In this document: piece after piece, positions 1 through 8,183 of the stretch
How the letters are laid out: the number at the start of each line of letters is the position of its first letter
Numbering within the stretch: the stretch's first letter is position 1
NCBI GenBank assembly: GCA_012517645.1
Contig: JAAYUR010000171.1
Coordinates: 1 to 16,198, forward strand
Direction of reading: 5' to 3'
DNA length: 16,198 nucleotides
Source: Treponema sp.
Lineage (GTDB): Bacteria; Spirochaetota; Spirochaetia; Treponematales; UBA12059
Translations under genes and position numbers: made by a program
Notes under the pieces: generated by a model
Seen by the model: the letters and a program-made list of their open reading frames with translations, nothing else
The model's database searches: none
Told to the model about the DNA's origin: nothing

Positions 1-1970
1 ATGGTGGAAAGCCTGTGGGCGATCACCACGCTGGTCCGGCCCTTGAGAAGTTCCGCCAGGCCCTTCTGCACGAGCTTCTCGGTCTCCGTGTCCACGGAGC
101 TGGTGGCCTCGTCCAGGATGACGATGGCCGGGTTGTGGGCCACGACCCGGGCGAAGGAGATGAGCTGGCGCTGACCCGTGGAGATATTCGAGGCCCCTTC
201 CGAGAGGTCCGCCTCGTACCCCCCCTCCAGTCTCGAGATGAAGCCGTGGGCGTGCACGATCTTGGCCGCCTTCTCCACCTCCTCGTCCGTGAAGGGACTG
301 CCCAGCCGGATGTTTTCCGCCACCGATCCGGAGAAGAGGAAGACGTCCTGGGGCACGGGTTGGACGGTCCTACGGAGTTCCTGCAGGGGGATGTCCCGGA
401 TGGGGATTCCGTCCACCAGGATCCGGCCCTTCTGGGCGTCCCACATCCGGGCCAGGAGGTTGGCGATGGTGGTCTTGCCGGCGCCGGTGTAGCCGACGAT
501 GGCGACCATCTCCCCCGGCTCCACGGTGAAGGACAGGTCCTTGAGGACCCATTCCTCGTTCTTGTAGGCGAACCAGACCCGTTCGAACTCGATCCGACCC
601 CGGACGGGTTTCTGCGGAGTGATCCTGCCCGCGTCCTCGATGACCTCCCGGGAATCCAGGCGCTTGAAGACCCTCTCCCCCCCGGCCATGGCGCTCTGCA
701 GGATGGTGTACTTCTCAGAGATATCCTGGACGGGGTTGTAGAACATCCTCACCAGGTTGATGAAGGCGATGAGGGTACCCAGGGAAACGGCGCCCGACGT
801 GTGGAGGCCCGCGCCGTACCAGAGGAGGACCGCCAGGGAACAGGAGGCCAAGAACTCGACCACTGGGCGGAAGGTGGCGAAAACGTACATCTCCCCGAGG
901 TTGGCTTTCAAGAGTTCCGCGTCGAATCTGGAGAACTCCCGGGAACTCCGGCCGCGCCCCGCGAAGAGCTTCACCACCGAGACTCCGGACAGGTGCTCGG
1001 AGAGGAAGGAGTTCACCTTGGACAGCCACTGGCGCTGGCGCCGGAAGGCGTCCCGGGCCTTGATCCGGGACACGGTGGTGGCCGCAAGCACGGGCGGCAG
1101 GGTGGCCAGGACCACGAAGCCCAGCCGGGGGCTGAGGATCACCAGGGCGGCCAAGACCCCGATCATGAGGCTCGCGTCCTTCGCGAAGGAGATCACCACG
1201 CTGGTAAAGAACTCGTTGAGGGTCTCGACGTCCCCGGTCAGGCGGGTCACCAGGCGCCCCACCGGATGGCGGGAAAGGAAGGCCAGGGATTGGCCCGAAG
1301 TGTGCCGGAAGAGCTCCATCCGGAGATCCTTAATGACGTTCTGGCCGATCAGGGCGGAAGCCCATATCTGGGCATAGGTCGTAAGGAGGACCAGGGCCAG
1401 GATCAGGAAGAAGGCCGCCAGGTACGCCAAGACGACCCGTCGGTCCCGATCCCGCAGGATCCGGGCGTCCGCCGGAGCGAGGGATCGCAGGGATTCGGGT
1501 CGTATCGCGGCCCAGGATCCGTCCCGTTCGGCCCCGGAACCCAGGACGGCCAGGACCCGGTTCGCATCGGCGTCCCCGGGTCGAAGCTTAGCCAGGTACA
1601 GGGGCTCCCGATCCAAGATCCCCGTCTCCGCCAGGGCATCCCTCTGGACCGCGGAGAGCCGGGAGACCCGGTCCGCCTTGACCCATACTCGGCCCAGGGC
1701 CTCGGGCTCCCTGCCGGAGAGCCCCAGATGGACGGCCTCGGGCCGTTCCAGGATATCCACCCGGAGGCCGTACCAAGAGGGCATCAGGGCGTCGTCCACG
1801 GTATGCTTGATCAGGACCGGCAGGGCGAGCTCCCCCGCGGTGGCCAGAAAGAGGGCGGCCACCGCGTAGACGGCCAGGCGCCGGTAGGGCCGGACGTAAC
1901 CCAGGATACGCCGCATGATCCGGGGGTCATACTCTTTCGTGATGACGTCGGAGTCGAAGAAATCAGCCAT
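1..1970 (-). CDS. ABC exporter half-transporter, subunit 2 (C-terminus cut by window edge)
   Basis: This is an inner-membrane ABC exporter half (transmembrane domain then ATPase), probably the partner of the gene just upstream. It starts at ATG 1970-1968, which overlaps the upstream stop by 8 bp; a GGAAGGAAGG ribosome-binding site lies about 7 nt before it. 656 codons are visible and the window ends just after the H-loop, so only a short tail is missing. The ATPase has Walker A GYTGAGKTT (K499), Q-loop VPQD, Walker B VILDEAT (catalytic E621), D-loop SSVD and switch H652. The signature is ISTGQ (596-600) instead of LSGGQ. Transmembrane helix 1 (about 30-52) and helix 2 (about 180-203) are separated by roughly 115 hydrophilic residues, far more than the short loop normal in this family. 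Family assignment is secure; the substrate is unknown (lipid, drug or peptide export are all possible). Confidence 0.93.
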   Translation of the reverse strand, partial: MADFFDSDVITKEYDPRIMRRILGYVRPYRRLAVYAVAALFLATAGELALPVLIKHTVDDALMPSWYGLRVDILERPEAVHLGLSGREPEALGRVWVKADRVSRLSAVQRDALAETGILDREPLYLAKLRPGDADANRVLAVLGSGAERDGSWAAIRPESLRSLAPADARILRDRDRRVVLAYLAAFFLILALVLLTTYAQIWASALIGQNVIKDLRMELFRHTSGQSLAFLSRHPVGRLVTRLTGDVETLNEFFTSVVISFAKDASLMIGVLAALVILSPRLGFVVLATLPPVLAATTVSRIKARDAFRRQRQWLSKVNSFLSEHLSGVSVVKLFAGRGRSSREFSRFDAELLKANLGEMYVFATFRPVVEFLASCSLAVLLWYGAGLHTSGAVSLGTLIAFINLVRMFYNPVQDISEKYTILQSAMAGGERVFKRLDSREVIEDAGRITPQKPVRGRIEFERVWFAYKNEEWVLKDLSFTVEPGEMVAIVGYTGAGKTTIANLLARMWDAQKGRILVDGIPIRDIPLQELRRTVQPVPQDVFLFSGSVAENIRLGSPFTDEEVEKAAKIVHAHGFISRLEGGYEADLSEGASNISTGQRQLISFARVVAHNPAIVILDEATSSVDTETEKLVQKGLAELLKGRTSVVIAHRLST

Positions 1971-3801
1971 GGAGGGGCCTTCCTTCCGGCGCCTCACGGC
2001 CCTTTCGAGGTTCCTCCTCCGAACCGGCCCGTCCGGGGACGGACAAGGCGGGTTCCCGCACCAGGGCTTGGAGGCGGGCGATCTCGGAGTAGAACCCCGG
2101 CCGGGCCAGGAGCTCCTCGTGGGTACCGTACTGGGCCAGGGCTCCCGCTTCCAGCACGGCGATGCGGTCCGCGTGTCGAAGAGTGGACACCCGGTTCGAT
2201 ATGATGATGTTCGTCCGCCCGGCCCTCCAGGACAACAGGGCTCCCAGGATCCGTTCCTCCGTCTCCGTGTCCACCGCGGACAGGGCGTCGTCGAAGACCA
2301 GGATCTCCGGATCCGCGGCCAAAGCCCTGGCTATCGCGATCCTCTGCTTCTGGCCCCCCGAAAGGGTAAGTCCCTTCTCTCCCACGATCGTATCCCACCC
2401 CGCGGGGAAGTCCCTCACATCCCGGTCAATGGCGCTGATGGAGGTGACCCGGTCGAAAAGCTCCGGAGAAAGATCCGGGGCCGCGAAGAGTATGTTGGCC
2501 CGGACGGTGTCCGAGAACAGGAAGGTGTCCTGGGGCACGAAGCCGAAGGTCCCGCGCAGGGTCTCCAGGTCGTAGTCCAGGACATCCCGTCCCGCAAGGA
2601 AGACGGTCCCCTCGGGGGGTTCCAGCATCCGGGGGAGGAGCTTAAGGAGGGTGCTCTTGCCGCTCCCGATCCGGCCCAGGATGCCCAGGGTCGTGCCACC
2701 GGCTACCGAGAGGGACAGGTCCCGCAGGGCCGGATCCTGGGCCTCCGGGTAGGCGAAGGTCAGGGACCGGAACTCCAAGGCCGGGGTCCCGTCCGAGGGA
2801 GCCCGGCAGTAAGGAACCGTCCGGATCGCCCCCACCCGATCTGCTCCCTCGGGTTTTTCGTCCAGAATCTCGTTGACCCGCTTCAGGGAGGTAGCGCCCC
2901 GCTGGATCATGTTAACCGTGAACCCCGCCCCGATCATGGGCCAGATCAGCATCTCCAGGTAGGCGAGCATGGCGGTGATGTCTCCGGGGCTCATCCGGTT
3001 CTCGATCACCGCCCCTCCGCCGGCCCAGAGCAGGATCAGGGTCGTCAAGCCCGACAGGAAGGATATGAAAGGAAAAAAGAAGCCGAAGATCTTGGCCAGG
3101 CCCATGGAGGCGTCCCGGTATTCGTCGTTCGCCCCGGAAAACCGGTCCGCGAAGACGCCCTCCTTGACGAAGGATTTCACCACCCGGATGCCCGTCATGG
3201 TCTCCTGGACCACGTCGGAAAGCTTGGAGTAGAGCTCCTGAACCCGCTTGAACCGGGCGCCTACCATCTTCCCGAAGACCAGGATCAAGGCCGTGATGGG
3301 GACGAGGGGAAGGATGGTGTACAAGGTGATGCGGGGATTCCGGGCGGTCATGATGACCAGGATGGCCGCGGACATGAAAACCCCGTCGATAAAGGTCACC
3401 AGCCCCATGCTGGAGGCCATCCGGATGGCCTGAAGATCGTTCGTAGACCGGGCCATGAGGTCGCCTATCTTGTTTTTCTGGTAGAAGGCCGAGGGAAGCA
3501 CCATGAAGTGGTCGAACAGGCGGTCCCGGAGCTCCACCTCGATGCGTCGAGCGGCGCCGTGAAGGAAATACCTCCAAAGGAAACGCCCCGCGGCGACGAC
3601 GGCCGCGACGCCCACGATGTACAGAGCCAGCCTCGGGATTTCCGCCGTCCGGCCTAGGGACAGTCCGTCCACGGCCCTGCGCACGAACTGGGGTATGGCG
3701 AGCTGGGCGGCGTCCACGGTTACCAGGAACGCAAGGCCGAACAAGTAGTTGTACCGGTACTTTCGGAAGTACGGGAGGAGGGTCCGGAATTCACGGAGCA
3801 T
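1963..3801 (-). CDS. ABC exporter half-transporter, subunit 1 (degenerate ATP site)
   Basis: Six-helix membrane domain followed by a nucleotide-binding domain, 612 aa from ATG 3801. An upstream in-frame TTG (3837) would add 12 residues but has no ribosome-binding site and lies in the promoter region, so ATG is preferred. The ATPase has Walker A GRIGSGKST (K382), Q-loop VPQD and a canonical LSGGQ signature (480-484). Walker B is VFDDALSAVD, with Asp505 where the catalytic glutamate should be, and the switch histidine is Asn536 (IIISNRVST). These are hallmarks of the catalytically weak half of a heterodimeric exporter of the TM287/288, LmrCD or TmrAB type. The stop overlaps the start of the next gene, which supports co-translation with its partner. 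Substrate cannot be told from sequence. Confidence 0.94.
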   Translation of the reverse strand: MLREFRTLLPYFRKYRYNYLFGLAFLVTVDAAQLAIPQFVRRAVDGLSLGRTAEIPRLALYIVGVAAVVAAGRFLWRYFLHGAARRIEVELRDRLFDHFMVLPSAFYQKNKIGDLMARSTNDLQAIRMASSMGLVTFIDGVFMSAAILVIMTARNPRITLYTILPLVPITALILVFGKMVGARFKRVQELYSKLSDVVQETMTGIRVVKSFVKEGVFADRFSGANDEYRDASMGLAKIFGFFFPFISFLSGLTTLILLWAGGGAVIENRMSPGDITAMLAYLEMLIWPMIGAGFTVNMIQRGATSLKRVNEILDEKPEGADRVGAIRTVPYCRAPSDGTPALEFRSLTFAYPEAQDPALRDLSLSVAGGTTLGILGRIGSGKSTLLKLLPRMLEPPEGTVFLAGRDVLDYDLETLRGTFGFVPQDTFLFSDTVRANILFAAPDLSPELFDRVTSISAIDRDVRDFPAGWDTIVGEKGLTLSGGQKQRIAIARALAADPEILVFDDALSAVDTETEERILGALLSWRAGRTNIIISNRVSTLRHADRIAVLEAGALAQYGTHEELLARPGFYSEIARLQALVREPALSVPGRAGSEEEPRKGREAPEGRPLHG

Positions 3802-3808
3802 GGGAACA

Positions 3809-3837
3809 AGAGTATCGACGCCGGAAGGAAATGGCAA
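3809..3837 (-). promoter_or_regulatory. Candidate promoter of the ABC exporter operon
   Basis: On the minus strand TTGCCA (3837-3832) and TACTCT (3814-3809) are separated by exactly 17 bp. The -10 ends 7 nt before the ATG at 3801, so transcription would begin at or within a base or two of the start codon. No Shine-Dalgarno sequence precedes that ATG. The -10 match is weak (3 of 6), so confidence is moderate. Confidence 0.45.
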
Positions 3838-3840
3838 GCG

Positions 3841-3867
3841 TTGACAAGAAAGGCGCTTCCCTACAAT
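3841..3867 (+). promoter_or_regulatory. Candidate promoter of the TatT-TRAP operon
   Basis: A perfect TTGACA (3841-3846) is followed after 15 bp by TACAAT (3862-3867, 5 of 6). The -10 ends 8 nt before ATG 3876, which predicts a leaderless or nearly leaderless mRNA. The sequence between -10 and ATG is AT-only and has no ribosome-binding site. The 15-bp spacer is short for sigma-70 but tolerated. Confidence 0.6.
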
Positions 3868-3875
3868 ATATATTT

Positions 3876-4766
3876 ATGTCCAAACTATCCATCCCGGCGA
3901 TCCTCCTGTCGGCGGCCTTGCTATCCTCCTGTTCGATCTTCACCTTGGGGACAAGGGCAACGGATGCCTTCCTTTCCGAGGAGGATCCGGAGCTGGTCGG
4001 CCAGAGCCTGCCCCTTTTGCTCAAGGCTTCCGAGATCCTTGCGGATTCAAGACCTAAGGACATCGATCGCGCCGTCACCGCTTCCTCCCTGGCGGTGATG
4101 TACGCCATGGGATTCGTAAGCGCAGACGCCGCGGACATCCCCTCCGAAGAGGTGGACGCCCGGATGGAAGCCAATCTGCGAGCCAAGCGCCTCCTCCAGC
4201 GGGCCTTCCGCCGCTCCTCCGCGGCCCTGGAACGACGCCGGCCGGGCATCCTGGCGGCTCTGGCCGCGGGGGACAAGGCCCCTCTTTCCAGGCTGAACGC
4301 CAAGGACGTACCCCTCCTCTACTGGACCGGCGCCTCCGCCCTGGGAGCTTTCTCTCTGGATCCCTTCGATCCCGCCGTGTCCAAGCACCTGGCCTCGGCG
4401 GTGGCCCTGGTGGAGCGCGCCCTGGAACTGGACCCGGACTGGAACTTCGGAGCCCTCCAGGAGCTGCTCATCTCCCTCGCCCCCTCCCTGCCCCGGGATC
4501 TGGGCGGAGGGATGGATCGCGCGGAGGAGGCCTATCGCCGCGCCCTGGAGGCGGCCCGGGGCTTGCGGGCCTCTCCCTACGTATCCTACGCCTCATCGGT
4601 GTGCGTCGCCCGCCAGGACTACCCGGCGTTCAAGAAAGCCCTGGATGCCGCCCTGGCCGTGGACGTCGACGCGGACCCCTCGGGGCGTTTGGCCAATATC
4701 GTCGCCCAGCGCAACGCAAAGCGGCTCCTTGCCCGGGCGCAGGAAATCTTCCTTGTCCTCGAATAA
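3876..4766 (+). CDS. tatT: TRAP transporter TatT-type TPR lipoprotein
   Basis: Predicted periplasmic lipoprotein of 296 aa that partners a TRAP binding protein (TPAT system, described in Treponema pallidum as Tp0956/TatT). The start at ATG 3876 gives a compact signal peptide with lipobox LLSSC and lipidated Cys19. An in-frame ATG at 3831 would add 15 charged residues ahead of the signal and has its purine-rich site touching the start codon, so it is rejected. The mature part is alanine- and leucine-rich and helical, with TPR-like stretches such as ALELDPDWNFGAL and AEEAYRRALEAA. In the known system TatT forms a trimer that docks the binding protein; how it helps transport is not settled. The DctP gene follows 21 bp downstream. 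Identification rests on lipobox, helical repeats and context. Confidence 0.86.
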   Translation: MSKLSIPAILLSAALLSSCSIFTLGTRATDAFLSEEDPELVGQSLPLLLKASEILADSRPKDIDRAVTASSLAVMYAMGFVSADAADIPSEEVDARMEANLRAKRLLQRAFRRSSAALERRRPGILAALAAGDKAPLSRLNAKDVPLLYWTGASALGAFSLDPFDPAVSKHLASAVALVERALELDPDWNFGALQELLISLAPSLPRDLGGGMDRAEEAYRRALEAARGLRASPYVSYASSVCVARQDYPAFKKALDAALAVDVDADPSGRLANIVAQRNAKRLLARAQEIFLVLE

Positions 4767-4787
4767 TCCGAATGGAGGCCCCATACC

Positions 4788-5780
4788 GTGAACCGCAGAA
4801 CCCCGATCCTCATTTTTATGCTCGCCCTCGCGGCCGCCTCCGCATTCGGGCAGGTGAACCTCAAGATGGGCGTGGCGGCGCCTAAGAACAGCCCCTGGGG
4901 CATGAGCCTGGACCGCTTGGCCGCGGACTGGAGGCGCATCTCCGGCGGCAAGGTCACCCTGACGGTCTATGCCGGCACCCTGGGGGACGACAATTCCATC
5001 ATCCAGAAGATGCGCTTCGGCCTGGACGCGGGAGTCTTCCCCAGCACGGGGCTGTCCCTGATCTACGAGGACATCCTGGCCCTTAGCATCCCGACCCTGG
5101 TCCGGGACGACGCCGAGCTCCGGGCGGTCCTAAAGGAACTGGACGCACCCTTCCGCGCCGAGCTAGGACGGAAGGGATACACGATCCTGACTTATTCCTC
5201 CGCGGGCTGGGTCTGGCTCTTCTCCCGCCGCCCGGTGTCCAAGCCCTCGGACATCCAGAACCTCAAGGTGGCGGTGCCCGTGGACGACCGCAAGATGAGC
5301 CGGATGCTCCAGGCGGCGGGGGCGGTCCCCGTCCAGGTGGACGTCCAGAACCTGGTGGGGCAGATCGCCACGGGCGCCGTGGACGCCCTGCTCATCGCTC
5401 CGGCCTTCGTCCAGGCCCAGTGGTCCTTCTTCAAGTCCTACCTGCCCTACCTCAGCGACATGAAAATTTCCCCCTTCGTGGGCGCCGCCTTGATCAACAC
5501 CAGAAGCTGGGAGCGCGTGCCTCCGGATCTGCGAAAACCCCTTATGGAAGCGGCGGACAAGATGGGCGACGACCTGGGTCGGGAAGCGGACCGCCTGGAC
5601 GAGGCGGCCATCAAGGCCATGACCTCCGACGGGCTCACCGTCGTTCCCCTTTCCGCCGCGGACCGGGCCGCCTGGTATGAAGTCTTTGTGGCCAACCGGG
5701 AGCGCTTCGTTCGGGACCTCTTCTCCAAGGAGGTCCTGGACGCCATCGACCGGGCCGTTCGCTCCCGGAGCCGCCCGTGA
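4788..5780 (+). CDS. dctP: TRAP transporter substrate-binding protein, DctP family (TatP-like)
   Basis: Periplasmic solute receptor of a TRAP importer, 330 aa, the usual family length. The start is GTG 4788, with GGAGG (4774-4778) 9 nt upstream. A signal peptide runs to about residue 21 (cleavage near AFG|Q). The two-lobed DctP fold is seen in MGVAAPKNSPWG near the mature N-terminus, the central LKVAVPVDDRKM segment, and NLVGQIATGAVDALLIAP. In most members the central strand reads K-x-R-V-P and the arginine clamps the substrate carboxylate; here that position is Ala162. The ligand is therefore probably not held in the classical way, consistent with a TatP-like receptor for a different, perhaps less polar, cargo (inference). 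It is co-transcribed with tatT, and its stop overlaps the permease start. Confidence 0.92.
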   Translation: MNRRTPILIFMLALAAASAFGQVNLKMGVAAPKNSPWGMSLDRLAADWRRISGGKVTLTVYAGTLGDDNSIIQKMRFGLDAGVFPSTGLSLIYEDILALSIPTLVRDDAELRAVLKELDAPFRAELGRKGYTILTYSSAGWVWLFSRRPVSKPSDIQNLKVAVPVDDRKMSRMLQAAGAVPVQVDVQNLVGQIATGAVDALLIAPAFVQAQWSFFKSYLPYLSDMKISPFVGAALINTRSWERVPPDLRKPLMEAADKMGDDLGREADRLDEAAIKAMTSDGLTVVPLSAADRAAWYEVFVANRERFVRDLFSKEVLDAIDRAVRSRSRP

Positions 5781-7720
5781 GCGATCGCGGCGGCAAGCAG
5801 GGGGAAGGCGCGGCCGAGTCCGCGTCCGTCGCGGCCCCGGGGTTCCGGAAAGCGGCGAAGCTCGTAGCCACCGTCGCCGCGGCCGCGGCCGTGGCGGTGC
5901 CGGTGCTGGATTTCTTCATTCTCCGCATCTTCCAATGGGGCATCCCGGGCGCCTCCCCCTTCTCCATCCAATCCGTGCTCGTCCTCGCCTTCGCGGGCGC
6001 TGTCATCACATCCCTGGACGGCGACCACCTGGCCTTGACCAAGACTCCCCATCACGGCATCGACACCCGGCACCGGATCCAGTCCTCGGTGGTCTCCTTT
6101 TTCAGCTGCGCCGTGGAGTCCGCATTCGTGGCGGGCACCCTTTCCTTCGCTCTCCTGGGCTTCGACCGGGCCGAGAGGGCGGGCTTCGTGCCGTACTGGA
6201 TCTTCGCCCTGGCCTTGCCCGCGGGATTCCTGGGCATGCTGGTCCTGGATGTTCTCCGGGTCAAGGGCGCGCCCCGGGCGGCCGCGGCGGCGGGCATCCT
6301 GGCGGGTATCTTCCTGGCCTCCCCCAGCCTAGGCAACCTGGCTTCCCTGGCCGGGATTTTTTCCCCCCTCCTGGATTCCCTCGCCGCGGCATCCCAAGGG
6401 TCCATGCGGGCCCTCGGCCTGATCCTTGCCCTAGCCCTGGGAGTCTCGGCCTTCCTGGGGACCCCTCTCTTCGTCGTCCTGGCGGGTTTGGCCGCCATCC
6501 TCTTCACCGCGGACGGGTCCCTGATCGAGCTGGCGGTCACCGAATCCTACGCGATGCTCCGGAGCCCCCAGATCGCGGCGGTGCCGCTGTTCACCCTTAC
6601 GGGCTTTTTGTTGGCGGGCACCAACTCCGGGGAACGGCTGGTCACCCTCTTCCGCGCCCTCTTCGGCCGGGTCCGGGGCGGGGCGGCGGTCGCGGCGGTG
6701 ACGGTCTGCGCCTTCTTCTCCGTGTTCACCGGCTCCTCCGGGGTCGCGATCCTGGCCCTGGGCCCCCTCCTGGCGCGGGTCCTCGTGGACGCCGAAGGCT
6801 TGGGGGACGACACGGCCAAGGGCCTTCTGACCGCCAGCGGGGCGGTGGGCCTCCTCTTTCCCCCGAGCATGGCGGTCATCGTGTACGCGGTCACGGCCCA
6901 GTATTCCTACGGCCCGGAAAACCCCCTGGACATACTGGCCTTCTTCCGTTCCAGCGTCATCCCCGGCCTCCTCTTCGTGGCCGTAACTGCGGGGGCGGGG
7001 ATCTACTTCGCCGCCCGGGAACGAAAGGGCGCCGCGGCCGGGATGTCCCGTCCCGCGGTCCCCGTGGAGCGGCCCTCCATCCGGAAATCCCTCTGGGCGG
7101 CCTTGCCGGAAACCTTCCTGCCCTTCGGGATCGCCCTGCTATTCTTCTCGGGCACGGCCACGCTCATGGAAATCGGGGCCCTATCGGTCCTGTACACCGC
7201 GGTCTACGGTCTTGCCCGAAAAGAGTTCAATGTACGATCCCTGACCGCCTCCGCCGCCAAGGCCTTCCCCGTCATCGGCGGAACCCTGATCCTCCTGGCC
7301 GCCGCGCGGGCCTTCTCCTATTTCCTGGTGGACTCGGGGATCCCGGACATGGCCGCGGCCTTCGTCACCTCCCAGATCAGCTCGAAGCTGCTGTTCCTGC
7401 TCCTGCTGAACCTGTTGCTCCTGGCCGCGGGCTGCCTAATGGACGTGTTTTCCGCCATCCTGGTCCTGGCGCCCCTGGTAATCCCCGTGGGACAGGCCTT
7501 CGGGATCCATCCCATCCACCTGGGGATCATCTTCGTGTCGAACCTGATGGTGGGATTCATAACCCCACCGATCGGGATGAACCTCTTCCTGGCCTCCTAC
7601 GCCTTCGACCGCCCCCTGGGCAGGGTCTGGAAGTCCGTGTCGCCCTGGTTCCTGCTCCAGCTGGCGGTGGTGATCCTGATCACCTACATCCCGGCGCTTA
7701 GCCTGGTCTTCGCGGGGTGA
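5777..7720 (+). CDS. dctM: TRAP transporter fused permease, DctQM
   Basis: Inner-membrane permease of the TRAP importer, with the small (Q) and large (M) subunits fused in 647 aa. The GTG start at 5777 overlaps the dctP stop (GTGA); GGAG lies 6 nt upstream. Residues 1-25 are cytoplasmic and charged. About 28-160 form the four-helix Q part, including the typical G-x-H segment AVITSLDGDHLAL. A linker helix follows near 172-198, then the multi-helix M part from about 212. M-domain signatures are FTGSSG (317-322), GLLFPPS (358-364), GCLMDVFSAILVLAPLVIP (552-570) and a second pore-loop NLMVGFITPPIGMNLF (589-604). TRAP permeases use a sodium gradient to take up the substrate delivered by DctP. The gene is complete and undamaged. 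Confidence 0.95.
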   Translation: MSDRGGKQGEGAAESASVAAPGFRKAAKLVATVAAAAAVAVPVLDFFILRIFQWGIPGASPFSIQSVLVLAFAGAVITSLDGDHLALTKTPHHGIDTRHRIQSSVVSFFSCAVESAFVAGTLSFALLGFDRAERAGFVPYWIFALALPAGFLGMLVLDVLRVKGAPRAAAAAGILAGIFLASPSLGNLASLAGIFSPLLDSLAAASQGSMRALGLILALALGVSAFLGTPLFVVLAGLAAILFTADGSLIELAVTESYAMLRSPQIAAVPLFTLTGFLLAGTNSGERLVTLFRALFGRVRGGAAVAAVTVCAFFSVFTGSSGVAILALGPLLARVLVDAEGLGDDTAKGLLTASGAVGLLFPPSMAVIVYAVTAQYSYGPENPLDILAFFRSSVIPGLLFVAVTAGAGIYFAARERKGAAAGMSRPAVPVERPSIRKSLWAALPETFLPFGIALLFFSGTATLMEIGALSVLYTAVYGLARKEFNVRSLTASAAKAFPVIGGTLILLAAARAFSYFLVDSGIPDMAAAFVTSQISSKLLFLLLLNLLLLAAGCLMDVFSAILVLAPLVIPVGQAFGIHPIHLGIIFVSNLMVGFITPPIGMNLFLASYAFDRPLGRVWKSVSPWFLLQLAVVILITYIPALSLVFAG

Positions 7721-7724
7721 CGCC

Positions 7725-8162
7725 GTGGCGGACGTGATCGTCTACACCGACGGGGCCTGCTCCGGGAATCCCGGACCGGGCGGCTGGGCCTGGGTGGCCC
7801 TCGAAGACGGGACCCGGCGGGAGGGTTCCGGGGGGGAGGCATCGACCACGAACAACCGGATGGAGCTGATCGCCGTCATCGAGGCCCTGCAATCCATTCC
7901 CCCGGGCCGGGGCGTCGAGGTGCGGACGGACTCCCAGTACGTCAAGAACGGGATCACCTCCTGGATCCACGCCTGGAAGCGGAACGGGTGGCGGACCGCC
8001 TCGAAGTCTCCCGTGAAGAACCGGGAACTATGGGAGGAGCTGGACCGGCTGGCGGCGACCCGGCCGACCCGCTTCGTCTGGGTGGAGGGCCACGCGGGGG
8101 AGGAGCTCAACGAGCGCTGCGACGAACTGGCCCGGGGGGAGATAGCGCGGCTGCGGGGATAG
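7725..8162 (+). CDS. rnhA: Ribonuclease HI
   Basis: Cytoplasmic endonuclease that cuts the RNA strand of RNA-DNA hybrids (R-loops, replication primers). At 145 aa it is a single-domain bacterial RNase HI. All catalytic positions are present: D9 in YTDGACSGNPG, E47 in NNRMEL, D69 in RTDSQY, H123 in EGHAGEE and D133 in NERCDEL. The basic handle with the WKRNGW segment is kept, as in E. coli RNase HI. It starts at GTG 7725, only 4 nt after the permease stop; GGGGTGA across that stop can serve as its ribosome-binding site, so translation is probably coupled to the TRAP operon. The pairing with transport genes looks like operon economy rather than shared function. Confidence 0.97.
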   Translation: MADVIVYTDGACSGNPGPGGWAWVALEDGTRREGSGGEASTTNNRMELIAVIEALQSIPPGRGVEVRTDSQYVKNGITSWIHAWKRNGWRTASKSPVKNRELWEELDRLAATRPTRFVWVEGHAGEELNERCDELARGEIARLRG

Positions 8163-8183
8163 AAGAACCGTTCCAGGGATCAC

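Noticed and set aside
15..2204. A 729-codon open frame on the plus strand opposite the ABC genes.
   Set aside because: It lies antisense to a gene with full Walker A, Walker B and H-loop motifs. Its translation is a low-complexity Gly/Arg/Pro/Asp/His mixture typical of antisense reading in GC-rich DNA.
1915..3657. A 580-codon plus-strand frame opposite ABC subunit 1.
   Set aside because: Antisense shadow with no domain motif; the minus-strand product is a clear transporter.
3831..3875. An upstream start for TatT at ATG 3831.
   Set aside because: It would bury the signal peptide behind 15 polar residues, its purine stretch touches the ATG, and it precedes the likely promoter.
5677..7701. A 674-codon plus-strand frame overlapping the DctQM gene in another phase.
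   Set aside because: The product is a Gly/Pro/Arg-rich out-of-frame reading; the true frame has hydrophobic helices and TRAP signatures.
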